Source: an uncultured Spirochaetaceae bacterium | GTDB lineage: Bacteria > Spirochaetota > Spirochaetia > Treponematales > Treponemataceae | Assembly (NCBI GenBank): GCA_902772605.1 | Contig: CACYBG010000136.1 | Span: 1-13,843, forward strand | Direction of reading: 5' to 3' | Length of the DNA: 13,843 nucleotides | Shown here: positions 6,285-13,680 of the stretch, piece after piece | Position numbering within the stretch: position 1 is the stretch's first letter | How the letters are laid out: each line of letters begins with the position of its first letter | Translations under genes and position numbers: made by a program | The notes under the pieces: model-generated | Database searches by the model: none | What the model was told of the DNA's origin: nothing | What the model saw: only the letters and a program-made list of their open reading frames with translations

Positions 6285-9200
6285 TCATTTTACGGACAGA
6301 AGTTTCCTTGCTTCATCGCCATTCAGCTTTGGATTTGCAAGTGCATAATCCAGGGCCGTCTTTCCGTCTGCATCTACGGAAGTCGGATCGGCACCGTTTT
6401 CAATCAGGAGCTTTACGACTTCCATTGAATTCGTGTATTCGCAGGCATAGGCCAAAGGAGATCTTCCCTTCCATTCCCTGTTGACGGAAATACCCCTGTC
6501 GATGAACAGCTTCATCTTCGCCGCCTTGATGTGGTCGGAACCAGCAGAACTGGTTATGCACAGTACGAAGGCCTTGAATACCTCTTCTTCGTTCGGCGAC
6601 CTGTTTTCAAGCAGTGCGGAAAGAATCTGCGGATTCTGCGTATAGTCTGCGGCAAGGAGCAGAGGAGTGGCGTTGTGGATGTTCCTTACCCTCGTGTAGG
6701 CTCCCGCATCAAGCAGCTTCCTTACTATGCTCATGTTGCTCTGATACCTTACGGCATACATGAGTGCAGTCCATCCGTCGCTGTCCCTGAGCTGTACGTC
6801 GGCACCACGCTCCAGAAGGTTCGTTACGTCCCAGTCGTTTCCGGCTTTTGCAGCCTTCATTAGCAGGGTTATTCCGTACTGGTCTGCACGGTTCGGGTCG
6901 TTTACGTCGAAACCGATTTCCTTTTCCCCTTCATCTTCGTCGCTGCCGTAATAATCGTCTTCGCCTTCGCTTTCATCAGGGACAGGCGGTTCCGTTCGGT
7001 CATCCTCCGGACTTTCAGTTTCCGGTTCAGTTTTTTCCGTTTCCGTTTCGGGAATGTCAGCCTCTGGAATTTCATCGTCCACGGATTCTTCGACGTTCGT
7101 GCCTTCATCCTCAGGAACTTCCGGTTCAACGGCTTCTTCATCCGGGATTCCGTCATCAATCGACTCTTCATCCGGGATTCCGTCGTCAATCGATTCTTCT
7201 CCGAGTCCTTCGTCTTCCGCCGGAATATCATCGGTTTCAGAAGATTCCTCTTCAGGAATTTCTGCATCGGGAATTTCGTCATCGACTGATTCTTCGGCTG
7301 CGTTTTCCTCAGGAATCGTTTCAGGTTCTTCTACGGTTTCTTCGGTAGGGGCAGTCTGTTCTTCTGTTGATTCCGGTACCTGGGTTTCTGCCTTGACGTC
7401 GGTCTCTGCATCAGGAATTCCTTCGTCGGATACGTCCTCTTCCTCCGGAGTTTCATCCGGTTTCACTTCATCGGTTTCGGGAAGTTCATCATCCGTAAGC
7501 CTTTCCTCATACGTAGGTTCATCGGTCTTTTCACCGTCGAGTTCGGGAGCTTCGTCATTTACGAGAACCTCTTCGACAGGTCCGTCATCCTCAGGTTCCT
7601 TTTCTCCGAATTCAGGAAGTTCATCTTCTTCGACTGCTTCCTCATGCTCATCGCTTTCTTCGGGGACAGTAGGTTCGTCTTCTGGAAGGTCCTTGATGTC
7701 GGGCTCCAAAAGCGGATGTTCTTCCTCTGTTTCGGGTTCATCTTCTTCCGGAAGGTCGTGAAGTTCCGGCTCATCGATCGGGTCGGGTTCCTTTTCAACC
7801 TTCGGCTCTTCGGTTCGAGGCTTTTCATTTTCGACGTTTTCCTCTGAAAGCACGCTTTCGCCCGGTCTGTCTCTAGGAGGCTCCTTTTCCTTTTCTTCTT
7901 TGACGACAGGCGTTTTCTCTTCCGGAAGGTCCTGTACGTCCGGTTCGTCTATTTCTTCAGGTTCATCAACCTTCGGTTCTTCTGCATGAGGCTTTTCATT
8001 TTCCACGTTTTCTTCGGGAAGTACGCTTTCACCCGGCTTATCGAGAGGAGGATCCTTTTCCTTTTCTTCTTCGACCGGCGTTTCGTCTTCTGGAAGGTCC
8101 TGTACGTCCGGCTCCTCAATGTCTTCGGGTTCCTCAATCTTCGGTTCCTCTGCATGAGGCTTCTCTTCCTCAACGTTTTCCTCTGAAAGCACGTTTTCGC
8201 CCGGCCTGTCAGAAGGAGGTGTCTTTTCCTCTTCAAGCGGCGGAAGGTCCGATTCTATTTCCTCTTCGGGAGTCGGTTCCTCGATTTCCGGCTCTTCTAC
8301 TGGAGGCTCTTCTTTTTCCGGCTCTTCAACGGGAGGTTCCTCTGCATGAGGCTTTTCTTCCTCAACGTTTTCCTCTGAAAGCACGTTTTCGCCAGGTTTG
8401 TCAGAAGGAGGTGTCTTTTCTTCTTCGACCGGAGGTTCTTCAACCTTAGGCTCTTCGACCGGAGTTTCTTCTACCGGCGGTTCTTCGGTTTCAGGCTCTT
8501 CAACAGGCGGCTTTTCATCCTCAACGTTTTCCTCGGAAACAACGTCTTCACCCGGTCTGTCTGCCGGAGGTTCGACTTCGAGCTTCTCTGAATTTGCGCT
8601 GTTGTCCTCTATGTTTGCAGAGCCGATGTGCTTCCACCTGCTTGAATTTACGGTCCATCCGCCCGTACCGAGCTTTTCTATCTCTTCAAACTGTTCCTCA
8701 GGCTCCTTTTCAGCTTCGGGCTCTTCCTTTTCTTCCTCGGGTTCTTCGGTTTCCTCTTCTTTTTCTTCCTTTTCTTCTTCTTCGGATTCCGCTTTATCTT
8801 CTTCCTCAGGCTTTTCGTCCGTTTCTTCCGGCATTACGGCTTCCGTATCCTCTTCTTCCTGCTCTTCGGTGTTTTCTTCTGGAAGGGGTTCCGAACTTGA
8901 GCTTTCGTCCTCTATGTTTGCGGCACCGACATGCTTCCATCGGCTTGAATTTACGGTCCATCCTTCGGGAGCTGCCTTTTCAGCCTCTTCGTAGCTTATT
9001 TCCTCGGGCTGTTCTTCATTGACTGATTCCGATGCCTTTTCGTTTTCCTCTGCAAGCTTTTCTTCCTGAGCCTTTTTCTCTTCCTGCGCCTTCCTGTATT
9101 CCGCCGCAGCCTCCGGGTCATGCTTTATGAGTTCCTTGGTCTTCTTTTCCTCGGAAGGTTCCTTTCCGTACTTTTTGAGCGTTGCAAGGATTTCCGGATT

Positions 9201-10256
9201 CGGATTTTCCCTTGCATAGTCGAAGGCAGTCTTTCCGGCATGATCGATGGCTTCGACCCTTGCGGACACACCGATTCCGAATGTCGTTCCGTTCAGTATG
9301 AGGTGCTTGAGTACTTTCGGGTCCGATGAATGCAGTGACGAATACATTATCGGGGTCATGCCGTTGACGTTCTGGGTCAGTGCCGTGCTTCCCCCGTCCA
9401 TTATGGTCTTTATGATGGAAAGGTCGCGGTTTTCCTTGAGGGCGAGCATCAGGAACGTTTCCTTGAATTCGCCGAAGGTCTGTGTTCCTAGCTCCGGATT
9501 TTTCCTGAACGCTTCGGTTATCTCCTTTTTCGTTCCGCTCTGTGCAAGCCTGTAGTAGTTCGGATCGTTCAGGTCGATTCCGCTTGATTTTGCCTGGGGC
9601 TCGGATGCAGGCTTTTCCGCCTCATTGGATGCAGAAGTTTCCGTGGATTCGCCCGACGAAAAGAGGTTCGTCTTGGCAGTTCCTCCGCCGCTCTTTACGC
9701 TGCCTGACGTCTGCCTGTTTTTGTTGGCCTTGTTCTTTTTTTCTTCGGAAGGTTCCTTTCCGTATCTGTTCAGGGTTTCAAGTATTTCGGGGAGGGGGTT
9801 CATCCTTGCGTAGTCGAAAGGAGTGAGTCCGTTGCTGTCTATGGCCTCGACCCTTGAAGAATCGCCCATTCCGAATGCGCTTCCCGTCTTTATGAGGTAT
9901 TCGATTACATCCGGATACGTAGTCGTCTGGGCTGCGTACATGAGGGGAGTCTTTCCGTTCCTGTCCTTTGCCGTTATCGAACAGTCCGCATTTACGGCCG
10001 TCTTTATCACTTCCAGGTCCCTGTTGTTTTTCAGAAGCAGCATCAGGAACGTTTCCCCGTCTATTCCGAAAACCTGACGCCCCAAGTCCCTTCTGCTCTT
10101 GAAGGCCGATGCTATCTCATCCTTTGTGCCGACCTGTGCAAGCCTGTAGTAGTCGGTCGTATCGCTGGAGACGGTTTTCCCGTGGACCTGAAGAATGCAA
10201 GCAAGGCCCAACATCGAGAAAGCTAAAATCCATCTGAAAAGTTTTCGGTTCATCAT
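6285..10256 (-). CDS. Exported 1323-aa ankyrin protein with long Glu/Pro acidic repeat region
   Basis: The protein starts MMNRKLFRWILAFSMLGLAC with a classical signal peptide, cleavage probably after VHG near residue 26. C20 lies inside the hydrophobic core and is not in a good lipobox. Residues about 34-170 and 229-370 are two copies of one ankyrin-like module (DYYRLAQVGTKDEI / NYYRLAQSGTKKEI; VEAIDxxGxTxFDYARxNP). Residues about 380-1113 are extremely rich in Glu, Asp and Pro. They contain two WTVNSSRW motifs (433, 534), five long repeats (563-846) and many short LPE/IPD motifs. Residues about 1115-1323 hold five or six ankyrin repeats ending TALDYALANPK. The likely location is the periplasm or outer-membrane periplasmic face, with the acidic part as an extended spacer, loosely like the Pro-rich span of TonB. 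Function is unknown. There is no SD element; the promoter implies a leaderless mRNA starting at the second Met (10253). Confidence 0.93.
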   Translation of the reverse strand: MMNRKLFRWILAFSMLGLACILQVHGKTVSSDTTDYYRLAQVGTKDEIASAFKSRRDLGRQVFGIDGETFLMLLLKNNRDLEVIKTAVNADCSITAKDRNGKTPLMYAAQTTTYPDVIEYLIKTGSAFGMGDSSRVEAIDSNGLTPFDYARMNPLPEILETLNRYGKEPSEEKKNKANKNRQTSGSVKSGGGTAKTNLFSSGESTETSASNEAEKPASEPQAKSSGIDLNDPNYYRLAQSGTKKEITEAFRKNPELGTQTFGEFKETFLMLALKENRDLSIIKTIMDGGSTALTQNVNGMTPIMYSSLHSSDPKVLKHLILNGTTFGIGVSARVEAIDHAGKTAFDYARENPNPEILATLKKYGKEPSEEKKTKELIKHDPEAAAEYRKAQEEKKAQEEKLAEENEKASESVNEEQPEEISYEEAEKAAPEGWTVNSSRWKHVGAANIEDESSSSEPLPEENTEEQEEEDTEAVMPEETDEKPEEEDKAESEEEEKEEKEEETEEPEEEKEEPEAEKEPEEQFEEIEKLGTGGWTVNSSRWKHIGSANIEDNSANSEKLEVEPPADRPGEDVVSEENVEDEKPPVEEPETEEPPVEETPVEEPKVEEPPVEEEKTPPSDKPGENVLSEENVEEEKPHAEEPPVEEPEKEEPPVEEPEIEEPTPEEEIESDLPPLEEEKTPPSDRPGENVLSEENVEEEKPHAEEPKIEEPEDIEEPDVQDLPEDETPVEEEKEKDPPLDKPGESVLPEENVENEKPHAEEPKVDEPEEIDEPDVQDLPEEKTPVVKEEKEKEPPRDRPGESVLSEENVENEKPRTEEPKVEKEPDPIDEPELHDLPEEDEPETEEEHPLLEPDIKDLPEDEPTVPEESDEHEEAVEEDELPEFGEKEPEDDGPVEEVLVNDEAPELDGEKTDEPTYEERLTDDELPETDEVKPDETPEEEDVSDEGIPDAETDVKAETQVPESTEEQTAPTEETVEEPETIPEENAAEESVDDEIPDAEIPEEESSETDDIPAEDEGLGEESIDDGIPDEESIDDGIPDEEAVEPEVPEDEGTNVEESVDDEIPEADIPETETEKTEPETESPEDDRTEPPVPDESEGEDDYYGSDEDEGEKEIGFDVNDPNRADQYGITLLMKAAKAGNDWDVTNLLERGADVQLRDSDGWTALMYAVRYQSNMSIVRKLLDAGAYTRVRNIHNATPLLLAADYTQNPQILSALLENRSPNEEEVFKAFVLCITSSAGSDHIKAAKMKLFIDRGISVNREWKGRSPLAYACEYTNSMEVVKLLIENGADPTSVDADGKTALDYALANPKLNGDEARKLLSVK
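7137..7196 (-). repeat. Two tandem 30-bp repeats in the acidic region
   Basis: The 10-residue unit ESIDDGIPDE occurs twice in direct succession (residues 1021-1040). The two 30-bp DNA copies differ at only a couple of positions, which indicates a recent slippage duplication. Confidence 0.85.
7719..8570 (-). repeat. Five-copy long repeat array, unit about 53-64 residues
   Basis: Units begin PPxD(R/K)PGE at residues 563, 616, 680, 736 and 793. The core is DRPGENVLSEENVEEEKP followed by HAEEP and a Glu/Pro linker of variable length. The last three copies end with (D/E)xx-DLPE(D/E). The cores of copies 2 and 3 are almost identical at DNA level, so they are prone to recombination. Confidence 0.85.
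8604..8960 (-). repeat. Twin WTVNSSRWKHxGxANIED motifs
   Basis: Two copies of an 18-residue motif (residues 433-450, DNA 8907-8960; residues 534-551, DNA 8604-8657) are the only aromatic, non-acidic islands in this acidic part. Both are preceded by Gly and followed by a Ser-rich acidic tail. Confidence 0.85.
9147..10157 (-). repeat. Duplicated N-terminal ankyrin-type module
   Basis: Residues 34-170 (9747-10157) and 229-370 (9147-9572) align end to end and both finish with YGKEPSEEKK. A Ser/Gly/Lys-rich linker of about 58 residues separates them. The copies have diverged clearly, so the duplication is older than the acidic repeats. Confidence 0.85.
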
Positions 10257-10259
10257 CTA

Positions 10260-10288
10260 ATTATATGTTCGAAGGAAAGGACAGTCAA
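10260..10288 (-). promoter_or_regulatory. Near-consensus sigma70 promoter of the ankyrin gene (leaderless)
   Basis: Minus-strand TTGACT (10283-10288) and TATAAT (10260-10265) have a 17-bp spacer. Only TAG separates the -10 from the tandem ATGATG. A normal 6-7 nt discriminator puts the transcription start at about 10253, the A of the second ATG, so the mRNA would have no 5' UTR. Confidence 0.82.
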
Positions 10289-10304
10289 GTTTAGGCATGA
10301 ACGC

Positions 10305-10315
10305 GATTCAGAATC
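10305..10315. promoter_or_regulatory. 11-bp palindrome midway between divergent promoters
   Basis: GATTCAGAATC is a perfect 5+1+5 palindrome. It lies almost exactly midway between the two -35 boxes (10288 and 10343). A second short palindrome, ATGTACAT, is at 10326-10333. Either could bind a regulator of both genes; this is an inference from position. Confidence 0.35.
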
Positions 10316-10342
10316 TTCCTTATTTATGTACATCTTCTTTAC

Positions 10343-10369
10343 TTGTAAATTATTGAGCAATCCTATAGT
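10343..10369 (+). promoter_or_regulatory. Probable promoter of the Wzi-like gene
   Basis: TATAGT (10364-10369) is a good -10. The best -35, TTGTAA (10343-10348), is at a short 15-bp spacing; taking TAGTAT as the -10 gives 17 bp. It is weaker than the facing ankyrin promoter. The predicted start is near 10376. Confidence 0.5.
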
Positions 10370-10375
10370 ATTTGG

Positions 10376-10404
10376 GGAAGGGTGGCGCCGATACCGACCT
10401 TTCC
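10376..10404 (+). other. 5'-UTR hairpin of the Wzi-like gene
   Basis: GGAAGGGU (10376-10383) pairs with ACCUUUCC (10397-10404) over 8 bp with one G-U, with a 13-nt loop. It would begin at or next to the predicted 5' end of the mRNA. Such 5'-terminal stems protect some outer-membrane protein mRNAs from decay. Confidence 0.4.
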
Positions 10405-10451
10405 GAAGAATCCGTTTGAAACGCTTTTTCGAGGTTCAGTAGGGTTTCCCG

Positions 10452-12281
10452 ATGAAAAAAAAGATTGGAGGCATCCTTCTGGATGGCAGAACTATGAAAA
10501 AAATTTTTACGGTCCTTTTTGTTTCCTTCATTTTCATGTCCGGTGCATTTGCACAGGTCAGCGTCGATCCCGACGATACTTTCTACAGCCTCGTCGAATC
10601 CTGGGAGCTCCGCGGATTGATAAACGAAGTTCCTCCGCTTAGGCCTTATCCCATTGCAAACATCAGGGACATACTTCAGACCGTCATTGAAAAGGGCAAC
10701 GACAGGGATGTCAGGAATGCCAAGATGTACTGGGAGAAGGTTACCGGTAAGCCATGGAACGTTTCAGCCGAAGTGGGGGCGATGTACAGGAAGAATGCCG
10801 AAACGTCCGATTTCGGAGAGATACTGTTCAGCCTTTTTCCGAGCGTGAACGGCGACATTACGCTTTTCGACAGTTTCGTTTCCATGGGATACGACCTTGG
10901 ACTTGCCTCCTACAACCACGACATACAGGATTATCTTGCCGTATTTGAGAACGACGGACACGATGCAAGGCGGAACAAGGTTGCACTTGGGGACCTTAAC
11001 GTTTTCCTGGAGATGAACGACGTGCTTGCCATCGGTAAGAAGAACATCTTCGTTCAGACGGGCATCTACCGTTCCGGTTACGGACCCTTCATAAACGCAG
11101 GACTTTCGCTCAACGACAATTCGTACCACAGGACCAACCTGTCGTTCACCACGGTAAATCCGAAGTGGTCGTATACGCAGCAGTATTCGGCGATAGGAGC
11201 GACAAAAAGTTTCGACGGAGGATTCATAGCCCCCGACAAGTACCTGGCGTTCCATGCGCTCGAATTCAAGTTCATCCCCCAGTTTTCGTTTTCATACTAT
11301 GAATCGATCGTATTCGGAAAAAGGCTGGATCCGTCCTACCTGATGCCGGTTCCGTACATCGTTGCACAGGAAATCGGAGGCTACAACGACAACCTTCAGA
11401 TGGGGCTTGCGTTCAAGGTGAGGCCGTATTCAGGACTGCTCTGGGCTACGGACGTTTTCGTGGACGACTTCAACATCGCAGGATTCTTTGAAAACGGACT
11501 GCTCAACACAAGGTTTTTCACGGCTGTCAAGACTGGCCTGATATATACGCCTGCAGACTCGTTCTGTACCCGCATCTCCCTTGACTACACCATGCTCATG
11601 CCTTACACGTATACCCATGCAGATTACGTCGATACGACGACCGGAACGATTTCGTCGGGAATGTACAACTACCTGAACTACACCAACAACGGCATACCGA
11701 TGGGGTCTTCATATCCTCCGAACAGCGACAGGCTTTCATTCGAACTTGACTTCATCCCGATTCCTCCGCTTCACATAAAGGTGCTCTCGACTTTCCTCAG
11801 GCACGGAAACATCAACGAATCCATAAGCGACGATGAGGCGATTGCATACCTGCGCTCGGATTACGGTACATATTCAACGGACGGCGGAATCAACAACCAT
11901 CCGCTCATGTCGAATCCGTCGGGTACTGCAGGAACCGCCATTGCATCATCAAACAGCCTGAATTTCCTGACCCAGGACAACCTGATGTACGTGCTTCAGG
12001 AGGGAATCGGCGCGGAATACTCCCTTAAGAAATATTCATGGGGACAGCTTTCGTTTTCCGTCTCATACCTCTTTGAATGGATAAGGAACAAGGGAGTCGA
12101 TACCGACATGTTCCCGGGAAAGGGGTCTGCAATCATCGACAAGGGAAACGGAACCTACGAATACGACCTTGAGGATTATTCCGGTTCGGACCTGGTGTCG
12201 CTTTTCAGAAATGCATGGAAGGCGGGGCTTTCAAACGAAATCAACAACTATTTTTCAATCGGCTTGAAATATCAGTTTTAA
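10452..12281 (+). CDS. Wzi-like outer-membrane beta-barrel protein
   Basis: This 609-residue protein has a signal peptide, with cleavage near SGAFA-QVS at residue 34/35. A short helical N-terminal part (SLVESWELRGLINEVPPLRP, then PYPIANIRDIL) resembles the periplasmic start of the capsule-assembly Wzi family. After it come many alternating amphipathic strands, for example LQMGLAFKVRPYSGLLWATD followed by VFVDDF, and YLAFHALEFKFIPQFSFSYY, both Wzi-like. The protein ends IGLKYQF; a C-terminal Phe is the usual BAM insertion signal. Wzi of E. coli anchors capsule at the surface, but here a general porin or surface-glycan role is equally possible. The ATG at 10452 has AGGG 7 nt upstream. An in-frame ATG at 10494 would give a more typical signal peptide (MKKIFTVLFVSF) but lacks a close SD. 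The gene is divergent from the ankyrin gene and upstream of thiI. Confidence 0.82.
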   Translation: MKKKIGGILLDGRTMKKIFTVLFVSFIFMSGAFAQVSVDPDDTFYSLVESWELRGLINEVPPLRPYPIANIRDILQTVIEKGNDRDVRNAKMYWEKVTGKPWNVSAEVGAMYRKNAETSDFGEILFSLFPSVNGDITLFDSFVSMGYDLGLASYNHDIQDYLAVFENDGHDARRNKVALGDLNVFLEMNDVLAIGKKNIFVQTGIYRSGYGPFINAGLSLNDNSYHRTNLSFTTVNPKWSYTQQYSAIGATKSFDGGFIAPDKYLAFHALEFKFIPQFSFSYYESIVFGKRLDPSYLMPVPYIVAQEIGGYNDNLQMGLAFKVRPYSGLLWATDVFVDDFNIAGFFENGLLNTRFFTAVKTGLIYTPADSFCTRISLDYTMLMPYTYTHADYVDTTTGTISSGMYNYLNYTNNGIPMGSSYPPNSDRLSFELDFIPIPPLHIKVLSTFLRHGNINESISDDEAIAYLRSDYGTYSTDGGINNHPLMSNPSGTAGTAIASSNSLNFLTQDNLMYVLQEGIGAEYSLKKYSWGQLSFSVSYLFEWIRNKGVDTDMFPGKGSAIIDKGNGTYEYDLEDYSGSDLVSLFRNAWKAGLSNEINNYFSIGLKYQF

Positions 12282-12296
12282 CGGATGCAGGCCTCG

Positions 12297-12317
12297 GTCG
12301 GGAGTTTTCGTCCCGGC
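12297..12317 (+). terminator. Weak stem-loop between Wzi-like gene and thiI
   Basis: GUCGGGA (12297-12303) pairs with UCCCGGC (12311-12317), 7 bp including one G-U, with a 7-nt loop. No U-run follows immediately, only a TTTT 7 nt later, so it may reduce rather than stop transcription into thiI. No good separate thiI promoter is visible in the 112-bp gap. Confidence 0.35.
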
Positions 12318-12393
12318 AGACGGTTTTGACGGAACCCCTGGAAGCTTCATTTTTCAGCGGTTCCTATGACCTTAATTTTTATGGAGAAAAGCT

Positions 12394-13629
12394 ATGTCTT
12401 TCAATTCAGGACGCGAAGGAAGGAATTTGAGCGGATATACCCAGCAGTACCTGGGGAAGCTCGGAGAGTTGACGCTCAAGGGTGCAAACAAGAAGGTCTT
12501 TGAAAAGCAGCTCGTCAAAAATGCCAGGCAGGCGCTTGATTCCGTTCAGGCCGACGTATTCCTCAGAAACGGGCGGCTTTACGTCAGGTGCACGGAGGAA
12601 TCATGCGAGGCCGTTGAATATGTCCTGGACAGGCTCATCGGCATAACCGGCTGGGCGAAGGTCCGTGCAGTGGAAAAGGACATCGATGAAATACGGAGGA
12701 CCGTATGCGAACTCTGCGTCAAGGCCAGGGATTCCGGAGCCAGGACGTTCAAGTTAGAGGCGAGGAGGGAGGACAAGTCTTTCCCGATGAACTCGTATGA
12801 AATCTGCGTGGAGGCTGCGGGAGACGCTTCGGACGGCGGAATACTCGATGTGGACGTGCACAATCCTGATGTGGTCGTGAACGTCGAAATCCGCGACAGG
12901 GCATACGTGTATTCATCGCAGCACAGGACATGCAGGGGTCTTCCGGTCGGCGTGAGCGGAAAGGGTCTCCTGCTTTTGAGCGGCGGATTGGACAGTCCCG
13001 TTGCAGGATACCGCATGATGGCCCGCGGAATGAAGGTCGACTGCGTTTACTTCCATTCATATCCGTACACTTCGGAGGAAGCTCAGAAAAAGGTCGAGGA
13101 TCTGGCGAAAATCCTTGGCGACTATGGATGCGAGACCTACCTGAACGTGATTTCGTTTACCGACGTTCAGATGCAGATAAAGAAAAGTTCTCCGGAGCCT
13201 TTTGCGACACTCATGCTCAGGCTCTGCATGATGAAGGCCGCCAACATGCTTGCGGAAAAGATACATGCTTCTGCAATCATCACCGGTGAATCCCTGGGAC
13301 AGGTTGCAAGCCAGACCGTCGAAAACCTTGCGTTGACGGAAAGCTTTGCCGAACATCCCCTGTACAGGCCGCTCATAGGACAGGACAAGGAAGAGATTGT
13401 TTCGGTCGCCGAAAGGATTGGAACCTATGGAATATCAATCCTGCCGTACGAGGACTGCTGCGTGCTTTTCAGTCCCAAGCATCCCGTACTGCGTGCCGAT
13501 TTGGACGAGGCCAGGAAAATCTACGAAGGCATGGACGTTGACGCGCTGATTCAGAAGGCATTCGACGAAAGGCAGATCATCCATTATTCGCTTGAGGATA
13601 CCGTCGCAGGAAAATTCGGAAAAATCTGA
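12394..13629 (+). CDS. thiI: tRNA 4-thiouridine sulfurtransferase ThiI (no rhodanese domain)
   Basis: ThiI activates U8 of tRNA with ATP and inserts sulfur to make 4-thiouridine. In many bacteria it also serves thiamine thiazole synthesis. Domain order is an N-terminal ferredoxin-like domain (from about residue 18), THUMP (about 62-172), and a PP-loop ATPase with SGGLDS at 196-201. The active-site segment ITGESLGQVASQT is at 296-308 and PYEDCC at 351-356, where C355/C356 cover the E. coli C344 position. The 411 residues end soon after, without the C-terminal rhodanese domain of E. coli. The sulfur must then come directly from a cysteine desulfurase, as in Bacillus-type ThiI. The ATG has GGAG 7 nt upstream. 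The N-terminus carries about 17 extra residues relative to typical homologs, so an internal start is possible but has no SD. Confidence 0.95.
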   Translation: MSFNSGREGRNLSGYTQQYLGKLGELTLKGANKKVFEKQLVKNARQALDSVQADVFLRNGRLYVRCTEESCEAVEYVLDRLIGITGWAKVRAVEKDIDEIRRTVCELCVKARDSGARTFKLEARREDKSFPMNSYEICVEAAGDASDGGILDVDVHNPDVVVNVEIRDRAYVYSSQHRTCRGLPVGVSGKGLLLLSGGLDSPVAGYRMMARGMKVDCVYFHSYPYTSEEAQKKVEDLAKILGDYGCETYLNVISFTDVQMQIKKSSPEPFATLMLRLCMMKAANMLAEKIHASAIITGESLGQVASQTVENLALTESFAEHPLYRPLIGQDKEEIVSVAERIGTYGISILPYEDCCVLFSPKHPVLRADLDEARKIYEGMDVDALIQKAFDERQIIHYSLEDTVAGKFGKI

Positions 13630-13644
13630 TGTCGATGCATGAAT

Positions 13645-13674
13645 TTGACAGAATTTGCATCGGACTGTTATAAT
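13645..13674 (+). promoter_or_regulatory. Consensus promoter with extended -10 for the lipoprotein gene
   Basis: TTGACA (13645-13650) and TATAAT (13669-13674) have an 18-bp spacer, and TGT immediately before the -10 forms an extended -10 box. GAATTTG is directly repeated at 13641 and 13651. The predicted start is near 13681, giving a 47-nt leader. This is the strongest promoter in the window by consensus match. Confidence 0.85.
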
Positions 13675-13680
13675 CAAACG

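Noticed and set aside
7054..7761. Long plus-strand Ser-rich open frame of 235 codons inside the ankyrin gene
   Set aside because: It is the antisense shadow of Glu/Asp/Pro codons (TTC/TCC/TCG reads), with no SD, no promoter and composition fully explained by the real minus-strand gene.
7719..8570. CRISPR-like regular repeats
   Set aside because: The repeats are in frame, protein-coding, uneven in spacing and separated by related rather than unique sequence.
10764..11255. Minus-strand open frame of 163 codons inside the Wzi-like gene
   Set aside because: It is antisense to a convincing signal-peptide and beta-barrel coding sequence and has no initiation signals.
12332..12366. GGAACC...GGTTCC inverted repeat upstream of thiI as a riboswitch
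   Set aside because: It is only a 6-bp stem with a large loop. No TPP riboswitch core (such as CUGAGA) is present.
12394..13629. ThiI as a truncated gene because it lacks the rhodanese domain
   Set aside because: Many bacteria have a ThiI of this length without rhodanese, and the active-site motifs are intact, so this is a normal variant.
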